The notes beneath the pieces are model-generated. The model saw only the letters and a list, made by a program, of their open reading frames with translations, was not told where the DNA came from and searched no databases. The translations under genes and the position numbers were made by a program. From contig CAZBEI010000021.1 in NCBI GenBank assembly GCA_964490895.1, positions 1 to 54,340 on the forward strand: DNA of 54,340 bases, read 5' to 3'. This DNA is from JACRAO01 sp964490895. GTDB lineage: Bacteria; Bdellovibrionota; UBA1018. Of the stretch, positions 16,353 to 25,728 are shown in pieces (the first letter of the stretch is position 1; each line of letters starts with the position of its first letter).

Positions 16353-17393
16353 ATGAGAGCAAAGGGTTTTGTGGGGCTCGGCCCTAGGAGGGTAAATAGA
16401 AAAAAAACTGCGACACAACCCGCCACAAGTGACTTCGCTAACAATGTTCGGCAGTTCATAAATGGTCTCAGGAGCTGCCCAGGAAACAAGTTGGACTTTT
16501 TTAGGGATCATGTAAAACTCCTACCACCACTCACACATGATGAAGCATTCGAAATTTTAGCGACATTTCCTCGTAGTGATGAAATGTTTCGCGCCTACTG
16601 GAAACTAAAACCAAGGATTTTTACACATGCAACAATGTATCCCAAAGAGTTTTTAATTCAGCAGATGGTCAGGCTTCGTCCTGAGCGCGAAGTCAACGAG
16701 ATATGGAATGGCTTCGTTCATTACACATTCATGGGCCAAGATCTCTTGGATTTGTTAGGTGGCAAAAGACTATCTCTCAGTGGGAAAGAATTAGCATGGA
16801 TTTTGACCAGCCTTGACGAAACCTCATACCCTTATATCCAGAACCTTATATCGCGTGGGATCTTTTTTATTGAGGGCGAAATAACAGACTTTTTCTATAT
16901 TGATTATTACATACGGCTTGGATTTGGCGAAACAAATCCAATCAGCAATATCCGGCTAGATTTTATAACTGATGTTATTCTAAGCAAATATGATGCTAAT
17001 ACCAAAATACATCTTATAAAAAACCTGCTCGAAGGGAGAATCCTTAGAGACATTGCCTACGCAACAAGAGAGCAAAATGGATACCAGGTAGACTCAGACC
17101 GTTTGGTGTTTGCTAGATATCAAGCAAGAGAATTAGAATTTAAAGGCGCATTAGGATCAGAACTTGCTGGACTTAGGCGCGATCCTGGACCTAGTTTTGC
17201 CCGTGATGTGGTTGAGCTGGCGAAAAGTACTAATTTCTCCACAATAAGACATCAAATTACTCTTGCGGCTTATAACGCACTTTTTGCAGCCGGCGTTGAT
17301 AGCAATATTCCATTTGATTCCCAAACATGCGCTAACTATATTAGCAGGAGTGGCAACTGCTCCCGATCTAAAAAAACAAATAGCAGATCTTGA
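16353..17393 (+). CDS. Hypothetical protein, possibly frameshifted near its end
   Basis: I do not recognise this 346-residue protein. It has no signal peptide or transmembrane helix and is mostly alpha-helical (LTHDEAFEILATFPRSDEMF and similar stretches). The first ~20 residues are basic and may not be translated; later starts are possible. Near the C-terminus the frame becomes low-quality (NYISRSGNCSRSKKTNSRS). The next frame over the same DNA gives LAGVATAPDLKKQIADLDAT then LRPAK and a stop at 17418, which looks more natural. A one-base indel between about 17300 and 17340 is therefore suspected. The amidase stub and monooxygenase on the other strand share no obvious functional link. Confidence 0.55.
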   Translation: MRAKGFVGLGPRRVNRKKTATQPATSDFANNVRQFINGLRSCPGNKLDFFRDHVKLLPPLTHDEAFEILATFPRSDEMFRAYWKLKPRIFTHATMYPKEFLIQQMVRLRPEREVNEIWNGFVHYTFMGQDLLDLLGGKRLSLSGKELAWILTSLDETSYPYIQNLISRGIFFIEGEITDFFYIDYYIRLGFGETNPISNIRLDFITDVILSKYDANTKIHLIKNLLEGRILRDIAYATREQNGYQVDSDRLVFARYQARELEFKGALGSELAGLRRDPGPSFARDVVELAKSTNFSTIRHQITLAAYNALFAAGVDSNIPFDSQTCANYISRSGNCSRSKKTNSRS

Positions 17394-17398
17394 TGCAA

Positions 17399-17417
17399 CA
17401 CTTCGTCCGGCGAAGTG
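17399..17417 (+). terminator. Small stem-loop after the hypothetical gene
   Basis: Arms CACTTCG (17399-17405) and CGAAGTG (17411-17417) pair around a 5-nt loop and are followed by ATTTCTT. The stem overlaps the suspected frameshifted stop codon. It is a plausible but weak terminator. Confidence 0.4.
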
Positions 17418-17547
17418 ATTTCTTCCTAACCCCATTGTATTGTAAGATAAAATCACTCCACTGTGGAGCATCTCACAAGGGAAGTACCGTAGACTTTTTG
17501 TGACTGTTCAGCCTCATTCTTCAGGCTCGGTGTAAAAACTAGGTGCA

Positions 17548-17775
17548 ATGGGGCTATTAGAAGACTTAAAAACTATAGTCCATAAAGCAGCAGAAGGCAT
17601 CGGGTCTACGCAAAAAGAGATCGCCATTGGCTACAGCACACAGCAGGATCCAATGGCAATCAGTGATGCATCTATAAAAGACACACTGAAAAAGCATCTC
17701 ACAGATCTGGAAGCCAAAATCGCTGATTTTAAAAAACAGGTGGGCATTGAAGGCGCGCCAGCTGAAAAAAACTGA
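17548..17775 (+). CDS. Small hypothetical protein upstream of fliD
   Basis: A 75-residue soluble, charged protein (MGLLEDLKTIVHKAAEGIGS at the start; DTLKKHLTDLEAKIADFKKQ as an amphipathic helix). I recognise no family. It ends 63 bp before fliD in the same direction and may be the first gene of the flagellar filament-cap operon, but no flagellar motif is visible in it. Confidence 0.6.
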   Translation: MGLLEDLKTIVHKAAEGIGSTQKEIAIGYSTQQDPMAISDASIKDTLKKHLTDLEAKIADFKKQVGIEGAPAEKN

Positions 17776-17838
17776 GGTCCATTAGGCAAATCCTACCTAT
17801 TGGTTTCTCAACGCTAAGCCATCATAATTAAAGCTACC

Positions 17839-19245
17839 ATGGGTTTAAATTTTGACCCCGTTGGTGGGGGTGCTTTTAAACAGGCGTTACAGAAAATTAT
17901 TGAGGTGGAGCGCCAACCGATTCGAACTTTGGAAAATAGAAAAATAAGAGAACAATCTCGCCTTAAACTTTTTCAGGAATTTAAGACAAAATTTTCAGGC
18001 TTAGAAAAAACAATCGGTGACTTTACCAGTTTTAGCAAATTTCGAGAGCTGAGGGCAGATTTAGGGGATGGCGCAACATTGGCCAGTGTGACTTTGGACA
18101 AGGAAAAAGCAGAGCCTGGCACGTATACTATCCAAATTGATCAGTTGGCCAATAGGACCTCCGTTATTTCGAATGGCTTTGAAGATCCAGACGAAAAAAA
18201 TCTGGGAATTGGTTTCATTGTGGTTAGGATGAGTGATGGAACTGATAAAGAAATTTTCATAGATACAGATCAGTCCAGTCTCAACGGCGTTGCCGCGCAT
18301 ATCAACAAGGACCCGACCTCTCCCGTTCGAGCCTCTGTCATCAAAGATATGAGTGATCCGGACTCTCCGTGGAGGCTTATTTTAGCCGCTAGAAAAGACG
18401 GAACCTTTGGAAATCTTTCTTTTTCTGAGTTTTATTTTTTAGATGGAGTTACAGATTTCTATATTGATGATGAACATGAAGCAAAAAATGCACTTCTCTA
18501 TGTCGATGGATTTCCCATAGAGGCAGAGAGCAATCATATTAAAGATTTTGTCTCTGGAGTGAACCTACACTTAAAGGCAGCTCGGCCTGATCAACCCTTT
18601 AGCTTGAATATCACAGAGGATTATGAAAAAATTTCTGGAAAAATAAAACTGCTTGTTGATCAGATCAACACAGTTTTAGAGTTCATTAATAAACAAAATC
18701 AAATTGACGAACACACAGACACAAAAACAACCTTTGCAGGAGATACAGGACTCCAGATGATTGAGTATCGGTTGAGAAATCTTCTCCACGAAGGTTTTCC
18801 GGCCGGGGATCCTGAGGGCGAGGATTTTAAATTTATTCATCTCAATGATATCGGTATAGAATTTGGAAAAAACGCTATGCTCGCCTTTAAAGATGACAAA
18901 TTCCAAAAAGCACTTGAGACAGATTTTGAGCACATTGCAGAAGGAATTACTGGAGTTTATGGGTTTGCAAACCAGGTCAAAGAAGTCATTGCAGGTTACA
19001 CCACTCCTATTACTGGAATTTTAAGTCAACGAGAACAAGGCCTTCAGGGCCGAATTAAAAAGATAGACGATGACATATCTCAAAAGGAAAGGCGCTCAGA
19101 ACAGAGAGAGAAAAATTTGACTGAACAGTATGCGCGACTCCAATCTTCACTGTCAAACTTACAACACCAGCAGCAATACCTAGCGGCTTCTATGCCGAGC
19201 GCCGGAGGGAATAATCTGGTTGCTCAACTTTTAGGTGGAGGATAA
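17839..19245 (+). CDS. fliD: Flagellar hook-associated protein 2 (filament cap) FliD
   Basis: A 468-residue FliD, the cap that folds flagellin onto the filament tip. The N-terminal coiled region LQKIIEVERQPIRTLENRKIREQSRLKLFQEF and the FliD_N domain with VTLDKEKAEPGTYTIQIDQLAN are typical, as is the C-terminal VYGFANQVKEVIAGYTTPITGILSQREQGLQGRIKKIDDDI coiled coil that lines the cap legs. FliS begins 7 bp downstream. The N-terminus lacks the usual glycine/serine stretch, but the length is normal for the family. Confidence 0.93.
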   Translation: MGLNFDPVGGGAFKQALQKIIEVERQPIRTLENRKIREQSRLKLFQEFKTKFSGLEKTIGDFTSFSKFRELRADLGDGATLASVTLDKEKAEPGTYTIQIDQLANRTSVISNGFEDPDEKNLGIGFIVVRMSDGTDKEIFIDTDQSSLNGVAAHINKDPTSPVRASVIKDMSDPDSPWRLILAARKDGTFGNLSFSEFYFLDGVTDFYIDDEHEAKNALLYVDGFPIEAESNHIKDFVSGVNLHLKAARPDQPFSLNITEDYEKISGKIKLLVDQINTVLEFINKQNQIDEHTDTKTTFAGDTGLQMIEYRLRNLLHEGFPAGDPEGEDFKFIHLNDIGIEFGKNAMLAFKDDKFQKALETDFEHIAEGITGVYGFANQVKEVIAGYTTPITGILSQREQGLQGRIKKIDDDISQKERRSEQREKNLTEQYARLQSSLSNLQHQQQYLAASMPSAGGNNLVAQLLGGG

Positions 19246-19252
19246 TTAGAAA

Positions 19253-19687
19253 ATGTCTGCAAATTATAGGGCAACTCAGTATAAAGAGATGGCTATCAAA
19301 ACCGCATCTCGTGGTCAAATTTTGATTCTTCTTTACGAAGCGGTCATCCAAAATGTCAAAAAAGCGTCGGCCTGTATTGAAAAAAAAGATTTAGTAGGCA
19401 AGGGGAACGCTATTTTAAAAGCACATGATATTTTGAATGAACTCGGTTCTTCTTTGAACCACGAAGTAGGAGGTGAGATTGCAGCAGAGCTCGAACGCCT
19501 GTACAATTTTATGATAGAGCAACTTGTTAAGGCAAACTGTGAGAACTCTAAGGAAGCTTTAATTTCAGTTCAAAAATTACTGGAAACTCTGCTGGGTGCA
19601 TGGAGAGTAGCAGTAGTGCAGGTCGAAAAAGGAAAAGTTACTAATGATAGCTCAAAAGCTGACGCCTCGAAAACTTCTGGAAAGTAG
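19253..19687 (+). CDS. fliS: Flagellin export chaperone FliS
   Basis: A 144-residue FliS, the cytoplasmic chaperone that binds the C-terminus of flagellin before export. The opening YRATQYKEMAIKTASRGQILILLYEAVIQNVKKA is diagnostic, and the later LNHEVGGEIAAELERLYNFM matches the second family block. The C-terminal 20 residues are basic and low-complexity and overlap the next gene by 44 bp. Flagellin genes are not in the window. Confidence 0.95.
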   Translation: MSANYRATQYKEMAIKTASRGQILILLYEAVIQNVKKASACIEKKDLVGKGNAILKAHDILNELGSSLNHEVGGEIAAELERLYNFMIEQLVKANCENSKEALISVQKLLETLLGAWRVAVVQVEKGKVTNDSSKADASKTSGK

Positions 19688-20087
19688 CCTTCGCTGTGTT
19701 GAGAAGCTTTTAGAAGAAAACTTCTTGTTCTTAAAAAACACGGAGCCGTTCAGCATGAAATTATTATCCGCTTATGAAAAAAAAAGAACTAAAATAATCA
19801 GCACACTTCGTCTTTACGATAAAAAAATGGGTGCTCTTTTGACAGGATCAGATCAAGACCTGTTTCCCCCCGAGCTTAAAGCAGAAGTTAGAGCTCTGTT
19901 GGACAAAAAAGATCAGTTGTTAAAAAAAATCACAGAACTGGACGAAAACATTATTGCGGAAATTTTGGAAGAGAAGAGCCGACTTGGCACAAGTATTAAA
20001 TTTTCGATGAATGAAAAAGAGAGGCTTAAAAAATTTAAAAGTAGCTGGCTCACTCAATGTGGAGATGGGCTTGATCAGAAATTATGA
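19644..20087 (+). CDS. Hypothetical helical protein in FliT position
   Basis: A 147-residue helical protein with no membrane segment, rich in lysine and glutamate (KAEVRALLDKKDQLLKKITE). It starts inside fliS in the gene order fliD-fliS-X where other flagellar clusters carry fliT, whose product chaperones FliD. Sequence similarity to FliT or FlgN cannot be shown by eye, so a chaperone role is only inferred. The ATG at 19755 is an alternative start that would remove the 44-bp overlap. Its stop overlaps the next gene's start (ATGA). Confidence 0.6.
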   Translation: MIAQKLTPRKLLESSLRCVEKLLEENFLFLKNTEPFSMKLLSAYEKKRTKIISTLRLYDKKMGALLTGSDQDLFPPELKAEVRALLDKKDQLLKKITELDENIIAEILEEKSRLGTSIKFSMNEKERLKKFKSSWLTQCGDGLDQKL

Positions 20088-21259
20088 ATGAACTCAAAGA
20101 AAATATTGAACAACTTATCACACAGACCCTAGAGCATGAGGGGTACAAACTTCTGAATTTTTTGCCTGTTCCACAACACGGGGATCAATGTGTAAGGATC
20201 AAAACACTTGAGGATATTTTTCGTAATTTTGATCGAGATGACGATACGGATACTCAGAGTTACGTGATCTATGTCCGGCAGAAAAAAAAACAGAATGCAA
20301 TCAAACTCCCTTCTAACCCACAGATCTATTCGTCAAAATCAATCTTAGATGGCATTTACTGTCCCAATGGAAAACTCAATATTTCGTTTCTTCTAAAAAA
20401 TGCTTCTGTATTATTCGAGTCTCGTGAGATCACTTTGGCAAAAAATATTTATAAAACAGTCTTGAGGTCCGGCGACTCCTCAGCGATTGCTCTTTTTGGT
20501 CTTTCGAAATGCTTTATCGCCGAAGAGAAATTTTCAGAAGCCATTAAATGCCTCGAAGAGTCCCTTTCGTTTCATCCTAAGCTTGAAACCTATCAGCTTC
20601 TTTCTCGTCTATTGATTAAAGAAGACAAAGCTCATGAGGCGGCCGAACTGTTAGAGCGAGCGCTATCCTTAAGCGATCTAGAGAAAGAAACAAAAGTTGA
20701 ACTCTATAAAGCAATAGGAAACTCCTATTTCAGAGCAAGAGTTTTCGAAAAATCTGAGTACTATTACCGAAAAGCCATACACGAGTTCCCGCTCTCAGAC
20801 GACATCCATTACAATTTGGGACTTCTTTATCTACAGAGTAAAAATTTCGTGTCTGCAAAAAAATATTTTAACGAGGCCTGTCGAATCAATCCTAAAAACT
20901 CCTTTGCACTTTCTGGTTTGGGAAGTTGTGCATTTGAAGAGGGGGACAAAAAACTTGCTCTGGATTATTTTATAGGGTCTTTAGAAATTAATTTGAATAA
21001 TCGTTATGTCATTAAAAGACTCATTGAATGTGCTTTTGTGACAGAATCTTATTCAAAAGCAGCACAATTATTGAGGGAGTTTATTCAGGTTTCGCCATTC
21101 GGGGATGAGATTTTATATAGTCTAGCTGTTTTCGAATTTCATTTGGGTAAATTTCAAGAAGCTAAGACGGTCCTTTCAAAAATTATAGAACTGAACCCAA
21201 AACACTTAGAGGCAAAGGGGTTGCTGAAGATTGTGAGCCAAAAAATTTTAGTACAATAA
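20084..21259 (+). CDS. TPR repeat protein of the flagellar operon
   Basis: A 391-residue protein with a variable N-terminal ~110 residues and then about eight tetratricopeptide units (for example SAIALFGLSKCFIAEEKFSE, DIHYNLGLLYLQSKNFVSAK, SFALSGLGSCAFEEGDKKLA). TPR arrays serve as protein-binding scaffolds. It has no signal peptide, so it is cytoplasmic. It overlaps the preceding gene by 4 bp and precedes a glycosyltransferase. A role in filament assembly or flagellin modification is suggested by position only. Confidence 0.75.
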   Translation: MNELKENIEQLITQTLEHEGYKLLNFLPVPQHGDQCVRIKTLEDIFRNFDRDDDTDTQSYVIYVRQKKKQNAIKLPSNPQIYSSKSILDGIYCPNGKLNISFLLKNASVLFESREITLAKNIYKTVLRSGDSSAIALFGLSKCFIAEEKFSEAIKCLEESLSFHPKLETYQLLSRLLIKEDKAHEAAELLERALSLSDLEKETKVELYKAIGNSYFRARVFEKSEYYYRKAIHEFPLSDDIHYNLGLLYLQSKNFVSAKKYFNEACRINPKNSFALSGLGSCAFEEGDKKLALDYFIGSLEINLNNRYVIKRLIECAFVTESYSKAAQLLREFIQVSPFGDEILYSLAVFEFHLGKFQEAKTVLSKIIELNPKHLEAKGLLKIVSQKILVQ

Positions 21260-21290
21260 AAAACATTAACTTCCTGTCATGGAGGACAGT

Positions 21291-21386
21291 ATGGAAAATC
21301 AAAATTCGATTTCAGAACAAGAAAAAGAGCTTTATCTCATTGGCCTCTTAGAGGCCCTTATAAAGGAGATTAAAAGTGGAAAATAA
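21291..21386 (+). CDS. 31-residue small ORF in the flagellar operon
   Basis: MENQNSISEQEKELYLIGLL followed by EALIKEIKSGK; a perfect GGAGGA ribosome site sits 4 bp before the ATG at 21291, and an in-frame ATG at 21279 would add four residues. It overlaps the glycosyltransferase start by 11 bp. It may be a genuine micro-protein or a leader that couples translation of the downstream gene. Confidence 0.5.
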   Translation: MENQNSISEQEKELYLIGLLEALIKEIKSGK

Positions 21387-23133
21387 AAAAAGACTCCTTG
21401 TGATTCAGCTTGGGCCACTTTGCGATACGATTCAAACCCTGATGGCTTTGCGCGCCATTAAGCATCTCTACCCCGGTGTAGAACTGAGTCTTTTAGTGAG
21501 AGATCGTTTTTCTGATGCGGCTAAAAGAGTGGATTGGTTGGATCAACTTTATCTCCTGCCTACTGAAGAAATTTTAAATCAAGATGCGCTTAAATCCTTA
21601 TCCGACTGGATTGCGCCCATGCTGAATCAGAACTGGGACATGATTGTAAATTGGACCTTTTCGGAGGCGAGCAGCTATTTGACTGCGTTGCTGTCTTCGG
21701 GTCTTAAGCTTGGGTTTTCGCGTAGAAAAGACCTCGCGCTTTCTTGTCATGACGGTTGGAGTCAGTATGTTCAATCTGCAGTATTAAAATCAGATCATCC
21801 TGTTCATCAAAACATTCACCTCACTGATATTTTAACCACACAGCTGCTGACGGCGTTACAGATTCATGTAGGAGAGCCAGCACAGAGCGGCAATGCTGCT
21901 GTGACTTCAAAGAATTTTTTTAAGCTTAAAATCGACGACAGTGATTTCAATTTAGATTCAAATATCTTTTCAAAAAAATGGATCTGCTTTTCTTTTGAAC
22001 CTACTTTTACGGAGTGCCAATTAGAGCTCATCACAAAGGTGATGAGCTTGATTCAAAAAGACAATCCAGACTATCATTTTTTTCTAGTTGGAGATTCTAG
22101 AACTCAGCGTTTTAATCTGGATTTAGGCTTATTGTTTTCAAAAAATGAAGTAGATACAAGCAGAGTATTCTCTTTTTTGGGGAGAAATGACTTTGATGGA
22201 ATTGCTTACTTGCTCAGCCACTCTCAATGGCTCATTTCTATTTGTCCCAATGACACACTCACTCATCTTGCAAGCGTGTTTGGGACTAGAATTTTAACTT
22301 TATTGCATGGAAGTCCAACTCTCTTTGAAAATGGGCCCTACGGCAACGGGCATTACATCCTTTTTGCAGAAGAGGAGTATGGGGTTAAGCCTGAACTATT
22401 GTATTCTACTTGGTCTTATGCGAACCAAGAGTGGGCCCATCGAAGAAATATTTCGTTCGAAATTTTTTGTAAACATCTTGAAGCGGAAACAAAAGGGATG
22501 GCCATTGAGGTTTATCGGTCTAAAATTCGTACTCCAGGCGAGGGGGGTGGAGTTTATTATGAACCCCTTTTGCAAACTCCAATGACACTCGTGGATTGGT
22601 TTTCGCAAGTGGTTGGGCACATTGCAAGACATTGGTATTGTGGGTGGACGCCGGCGTTAGGAGTAGAGCTGTTTAGATCAAGAATTACTCCGAACCTTAT
22701 TCAGCAGCTGCGAGGGCTCAAAGAATCTACTCATGCGCTTATTAAAATTTTAGAAAATGCAAAAAGAACGTCTCAAGTGATAGAGCAAAAATGTACACAT
22801 TTGGTTACTGAAAAATTAATGGATATTAAGACGAAAGAAGAAATGAACATCCTTGCAGATGAGCTCTCAGAATTAGAAAACCTGGCTTTTCGATTATCAA
22901 ATACACATCCACCGCTCAAATTTATTTGCCATTTGTCAAAAGTCTTGATGCATAATTTGCGGGGGACAACCTTGAGCGCAATGAGCCACGAAATGACGCT
23001 TTCTTATGATCAATTGAAGCTGGGCTCTGAAATTATCAACGAATGGATTGATTATACCTTAAAACTTGCAAAACCGGTAGCAGTACGGGGGGCAGATGTG
23101 ATACCGCTTCATCCAAAGACGTTAAACACATGA
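21376..23133 (+). CDS. Glycosyltransferase family 9-like protein with helical C-terminal extension
   Basis: A 585-residue protein beginning KRLLVIQLGPLCDTIQTLMALRAIKHLYPGVELSLLVRD, the nucleotide-sugar fold N-terminus of GT9 (ADP-heptose:LPS heptosyltransferase) proteins. The second GT9 block occurs as ISICPNDTLTHLASVFGTRI near residue 295. GT9 enzymes are about 350 residues; the extra ~200 here are mostly helical and unassigned. The start is GTG preceded by AAAGGAG. Its place between a TPR gene and nadK in the fliD operon suggests it may modify a surface or flagellar component rather than LPS core, but that is inferred. It overlaps nadK by 4 bp. Confidence 0.75.
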   Translation: MENKKRLLVIQLGPLCDTIQTLMALRAIKHLYPGVELSLLVRDRFSDAAKRVDWLDQLYLLPTEEILNQDALKSLSDWIAPMLNQNWDMIVNWTFSEASSYLTALLSSGLKLGFSRRKDLALSCHDGWSQYVQSAVLKSDHPVHQNIHLTDILTTQLLTALQIHVGEPAQSGNAAVTSKNFFKLKIDDSDFNLDSNIFSKKWICFSFEPTFTECQLELITKVMSLIQKDNPDYHFFLVGDSRTQRFNLDLGLLFSKNEVDTSRVFSFLGRNDFDGIAYLLSHSQWLISICPNDTLTHLASVFGTRILTLLHGSPTLFENGPYGNGHYILFAEEEYGVKPELLYSTWSYANQEWAHRRNISFEIFCKHLEAETKGMAIEVYRSKIRTPGEGGGVYYEPLLQTPMTLVDWFSQVVGHIARHWYCGWTPALGVELFRSRITPNLIQQLRGLKESTHALIKILENAKRTSQVIEQKCTHLVTEKLMDIKTKEEMNILADELSELENLAFRLSNTHPPLKFICHLSKVLMHNLRGTTLSAMSHEMTLSYDQLKLGSEIINEWIDYTLKLAKPVAVRGADVIPLHPKTLNT

Positions 23134-24050
23134 AATGGGAAAAACTCAACTTAAAAAGAATTGCCTTTGTTTTAAAACGTTTCCATCCTGGAGCGGCAGG
23201 GCTTTGCTTTGATCTTTCTCAGCTTATATTAAGAGAAAACGTCAAGCTTCTTTTTTCTCACGAAAGTGAAGATATTGCAAAAAATATCATTCAAAGAAAT
23301 ATTAAAAATAAAAATAGTCGAGAACAAATCTCAGTTTGTAGTAAAGAAAAACAGATTCAAAGATCAGACCTTGTTGTTGTTTTAGGTGGTGATGGGACAT
23401 TTTTGAGTATTGCTTGTTTAATGAAAGAAAGAAGTATCCCTATTTTGGGGATCAACATGGGCCATTTGGGCTTTTTAACTGAGATCAAACAAGGCGAAGC
23501 ATTTGACACAATGAACCATCTTTTGACTGAAAAAACGGTCTTTTATAGTGAAAGGCCAATGCTAGAAATTTTGCTCAAAAGAAAAGGGAAAAAATTTTTG
23601 CAAACTCCGGTAGTCAATGATGCAGTGATTGCAAAAGGTTCGATTGCTAAAATTATTCGGATCCAAATTTTGAGAAAAGGTCAAGTGGCCAACACTGTGA
23701 GAGCTGATGGACTGATTGTAGCCACACCCACGGGTTCTACTGCCTATTCTTTGGCAGCGGGGGGACCTATTGTGGAGCCTTCTTTGAATGCATTTTTATT
23801 GACCCCCATTTGCCCACACAGCCTCACCCAGAGGCCTCTTGTGATTTCTGATAAAAATGAGATAGAAATCCGGCTCTTAGATTCGCCTGAGGATGTGTAT
23901 TTGACGCTTGATGGCCAAATGGCCATTTCTTTGCAAAAAGAAGATATTTTAGTTATTCGGAGATTTAAAAAGCATCCTCTTAAATTGGTCACTTCTCCCA
24001 ATCGAGATTATTTTGCACTCTTGCACGAGAAATTGTTTTTTGGGGCTTGA
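23130..24050 (+). CDS. nadK: NAD kinase
   Basis: A 306-residue ATP-NAD kinase that makes NADP. It carries the catalytic VVLGGDGTFLSIA (GGDG motif, near residues 87-99), the NMGHLGFLTEI block, the NAD-binding TVRADGLIVATPTGSTAYSLAAGGPIVEP and the C-terminal YLTLDGQ. The family's usual length is about 290. It overlaps the glycosyltransferase by 4 bp and is the last gene of the run; the next gene is convergent, 16 bp away. Confidence 0.96.
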   Translation: MKWEKLNLKRIAFVLKRFHPGAAGLCFDLSQLILRENVKLLFSHESEDIAKNIIQRNIKNKNSREQISVCSKEKQIQRSDLVVVLGGDGTFLSIACLMKERSIPILGINMGHLGFLTEIKQGEAFDTMNHLLTEKTVFYSERPMLEILLKRKGKKFLQTPVVNDAVIAKGSIAKIIRIQILRKGQVANTVRADGLIVATPTGSTAYSLAAGGPIVEPSLNAFLLTPICPHSLTQRPLVISDKNEIEIRLLDSPEDVYLTLDGQMAISLQKEDILVIRRFKKHPLKLVTSPNRDYFALLHEKLFFGA

Positions 24051-24066
24051 TTGGTGGAGATACTGG

Positions 24067-25728
24067 TTAAGGACTAAACGCCTCCACTATCTTCCCTTTT
24101 TTCACTGTCAATACAGTGAGATTGCGTTTTAATTTTCCATCTTGATATGAAATGAGGCCAGTCACACCTTGAAAATTTGAAACCGATCTCAGCTTTTCTA
24201 CCAAATAGGGGCGGTCTTGAATAGAGTACCGGCTCATTAAAGTTTCTAAAATCAGGGCTGCGTCATACGACAGGGCTTCAATCGGAGAAGGCTCTTGCTC
24301 AAAAGTGAGTTTAAACTTTTCAATAAACTCAATGGCTTTTGGAGACTGGCTTGGATTATTAAAGACATCTACAAAAAAGGAGTTTTCGGCAAAGTTTTGG
24401 GCCCTCGAAACAAGTTCTGGTGAGTTCCACGTAGAGACGCCTAGAAATTTTACTTTGTCTATGTCTCGATAGGCGAACATAGGTAGGATCTGTCCAAGAA
24501 GTGTGGGTTCGTCCGGGATAAAAACGGCTTCGTAATCGACGATGGGTTTTAAATTAAAGTACTGTTCTGTTTTCCGATTTTTTTTCTTAATTTTAAGATC
24601 CTCTCGAATGCGAGCTAAATCCTCCAACTCTTTTTGCCTTGCGTCGAGATAGTAGAGCCCAGAGAGTTTGTCAATATATTGTCTGAAATCAGTTTCTCCA
24701 GAGGGATAGGTTTCGATCCCGACTATTTCTCCTCCGAGTTCTTCTACGGAGTCCCAAAAGGAGTTTGCAAAAAGTTCACCAAACTTGTCTTGCGGCTGCA
24801 GGATAGCGAATTTTTTTAGCCCTTGGTCACGAATGGCAAAACGGGCAATTTCGTATGCCTGAGTTTTAGGGGGCACTGCGGATTGAAAAAGAAATTTTCC
24901 ACTGACACCAGTTTGCTGAGCGAGGTACAAAAGGGGTAACTCCAGTTCTTCTGCTCGCTGTGTGATTTTTTCAATGCCTCTGCTTAATAGTGGGCCTAAA
25001 ACAGCAATGACATGGTGGTCCTCATATAGTTTATTTAATCCTTCGAGGGCTTTTTCTGGAGTTTCTCCACTGTCTTCTAAAATCAGACGAATCCCCGTGT
25101 CGGGTTCATTGATATTATAAATTCGGAAAGCAAGCTCTATCCCATGTAGGCATTGCTCTGCAAATTTCGAATATTTTCCCTTAAATGGAAGTAAAACTCC
25201 TACAGAGTGTGGCTCTGGCGGAGTTTTTTTCAGGTTTTCCAATTTTGCTTTGAGTTGGATGTATTTCGACTGATTGGCGGGGTTTAAGAGCGCTGAATTG
25301 ATTTGAGCAAAAGTTGCTTTTGCCTCTGGCAATAGACCTGCCTCAAACTGAGCTGATGCTAAATTGTAAAGCACATAAACTTGAAAGTTTGGTTGATCTT
25401 GTAATTGGATTGATTTTTTAAACTCTACAATGGCAGGAGAGTATTTTTTTGAAAGAAAATAAATCAACCCTTTTAGGTTAAAAATCAGTGCGAAGTCATT
25501 TTTCTCTTTGTGTTTGAGAGAGTCATATCGAGACTCATAGATGAGGATTTTACGGAGGGCGTCTTCATAAAGTCCGCTATTAAAAAGCAGTTGGATTTCC
25601 TTAAAATCTTGTCTTTCTGGCGCAATGGGTTCTGGAGCTGGGGCATAAAAAGTTTTCTGAGCAATTGGAGGGGTGGCGCAAGAGGAGAGGAGAAAGAAGA
25701 GAAGAAAGACCGCTTTGCTTTTAGACAT
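24067..25728 (-). CDS. LpoA-like lipoprotein (penicillin-binding protein activator family)
   Basis: A 553-residue lipoprotein with lipobox LLSSC (cysteine 17). Residues ~40-165 form TPR-like helices (IQLLFNSGLYEDALRKILIY, LYNLASAQFEAGLLPEAKAT). Residues ~175-550 form a periplasmic binding-protein type 1 domain (VGVLLPFKGKYSKFAEQCLHGIELAFRIYN, HVIAVLGPLLSRGIEKITQR, ALSYDAALILETLM). This TPR plus PBP1 order matches LpoA, which activates PBP1A from the outer membrane; amino-acid ABC binding proteins are the alternative. It stands alone between nadK and dnaJ. Confidence 0.8.
   Translation of the reverse strand: MSKSKAVFLLFFLLSSCATPPIAQKTFYAPAPEPIAPERQDFKEIQLLFNSGLYEDALRKILIYESRYDSLKHKEKNDFALIFNLKGLIYFLSKKYSPAIVEFKKSIQLQDQPNFQVYVLYNLASAQFEAGLLPEAKATFAQINSALLNPANQSKYIQLKAKLENLKKTPPEPHSVGVLLPFKGKYSKFAEQCLHGIELAFRIYNINEPDTGIRLILEDSGETPEKALEGLNKLYEDHHVIAVLGPLLSRGIEKITQRAEELELPLLYLAQQTGVSGKFLFQSAVPPKTQAYEIARFAIRDQGLKKFAILQPQDKFGELFANSFWDSVEELGGEIVGIETYPSGETDFRQYIDKLSGLYYLDARQKELEDLARIREDLKIKKKNRKTEQYFNLKPIVDYEAVFIPDEPTLLGQILPMFAYRDIDKVKFLGVSTWNSPELVSRAQNFAENSFFVDVFNNPSQSPKAIEFIEKFKLTFEQEPSPIEALSYDAALILETLMSRYSIQDRPYLVEKLRSVSNFQGVTGLISYQDGKLKRNLTVLTVKKGKIVEAFSP

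Noticed and set aside
16142..16387. Plus-strand frame opposite the amidase stub
   Set aside because: Its translation is compositionally odd, while the minus strand clearly encodes amidase N-terminus.
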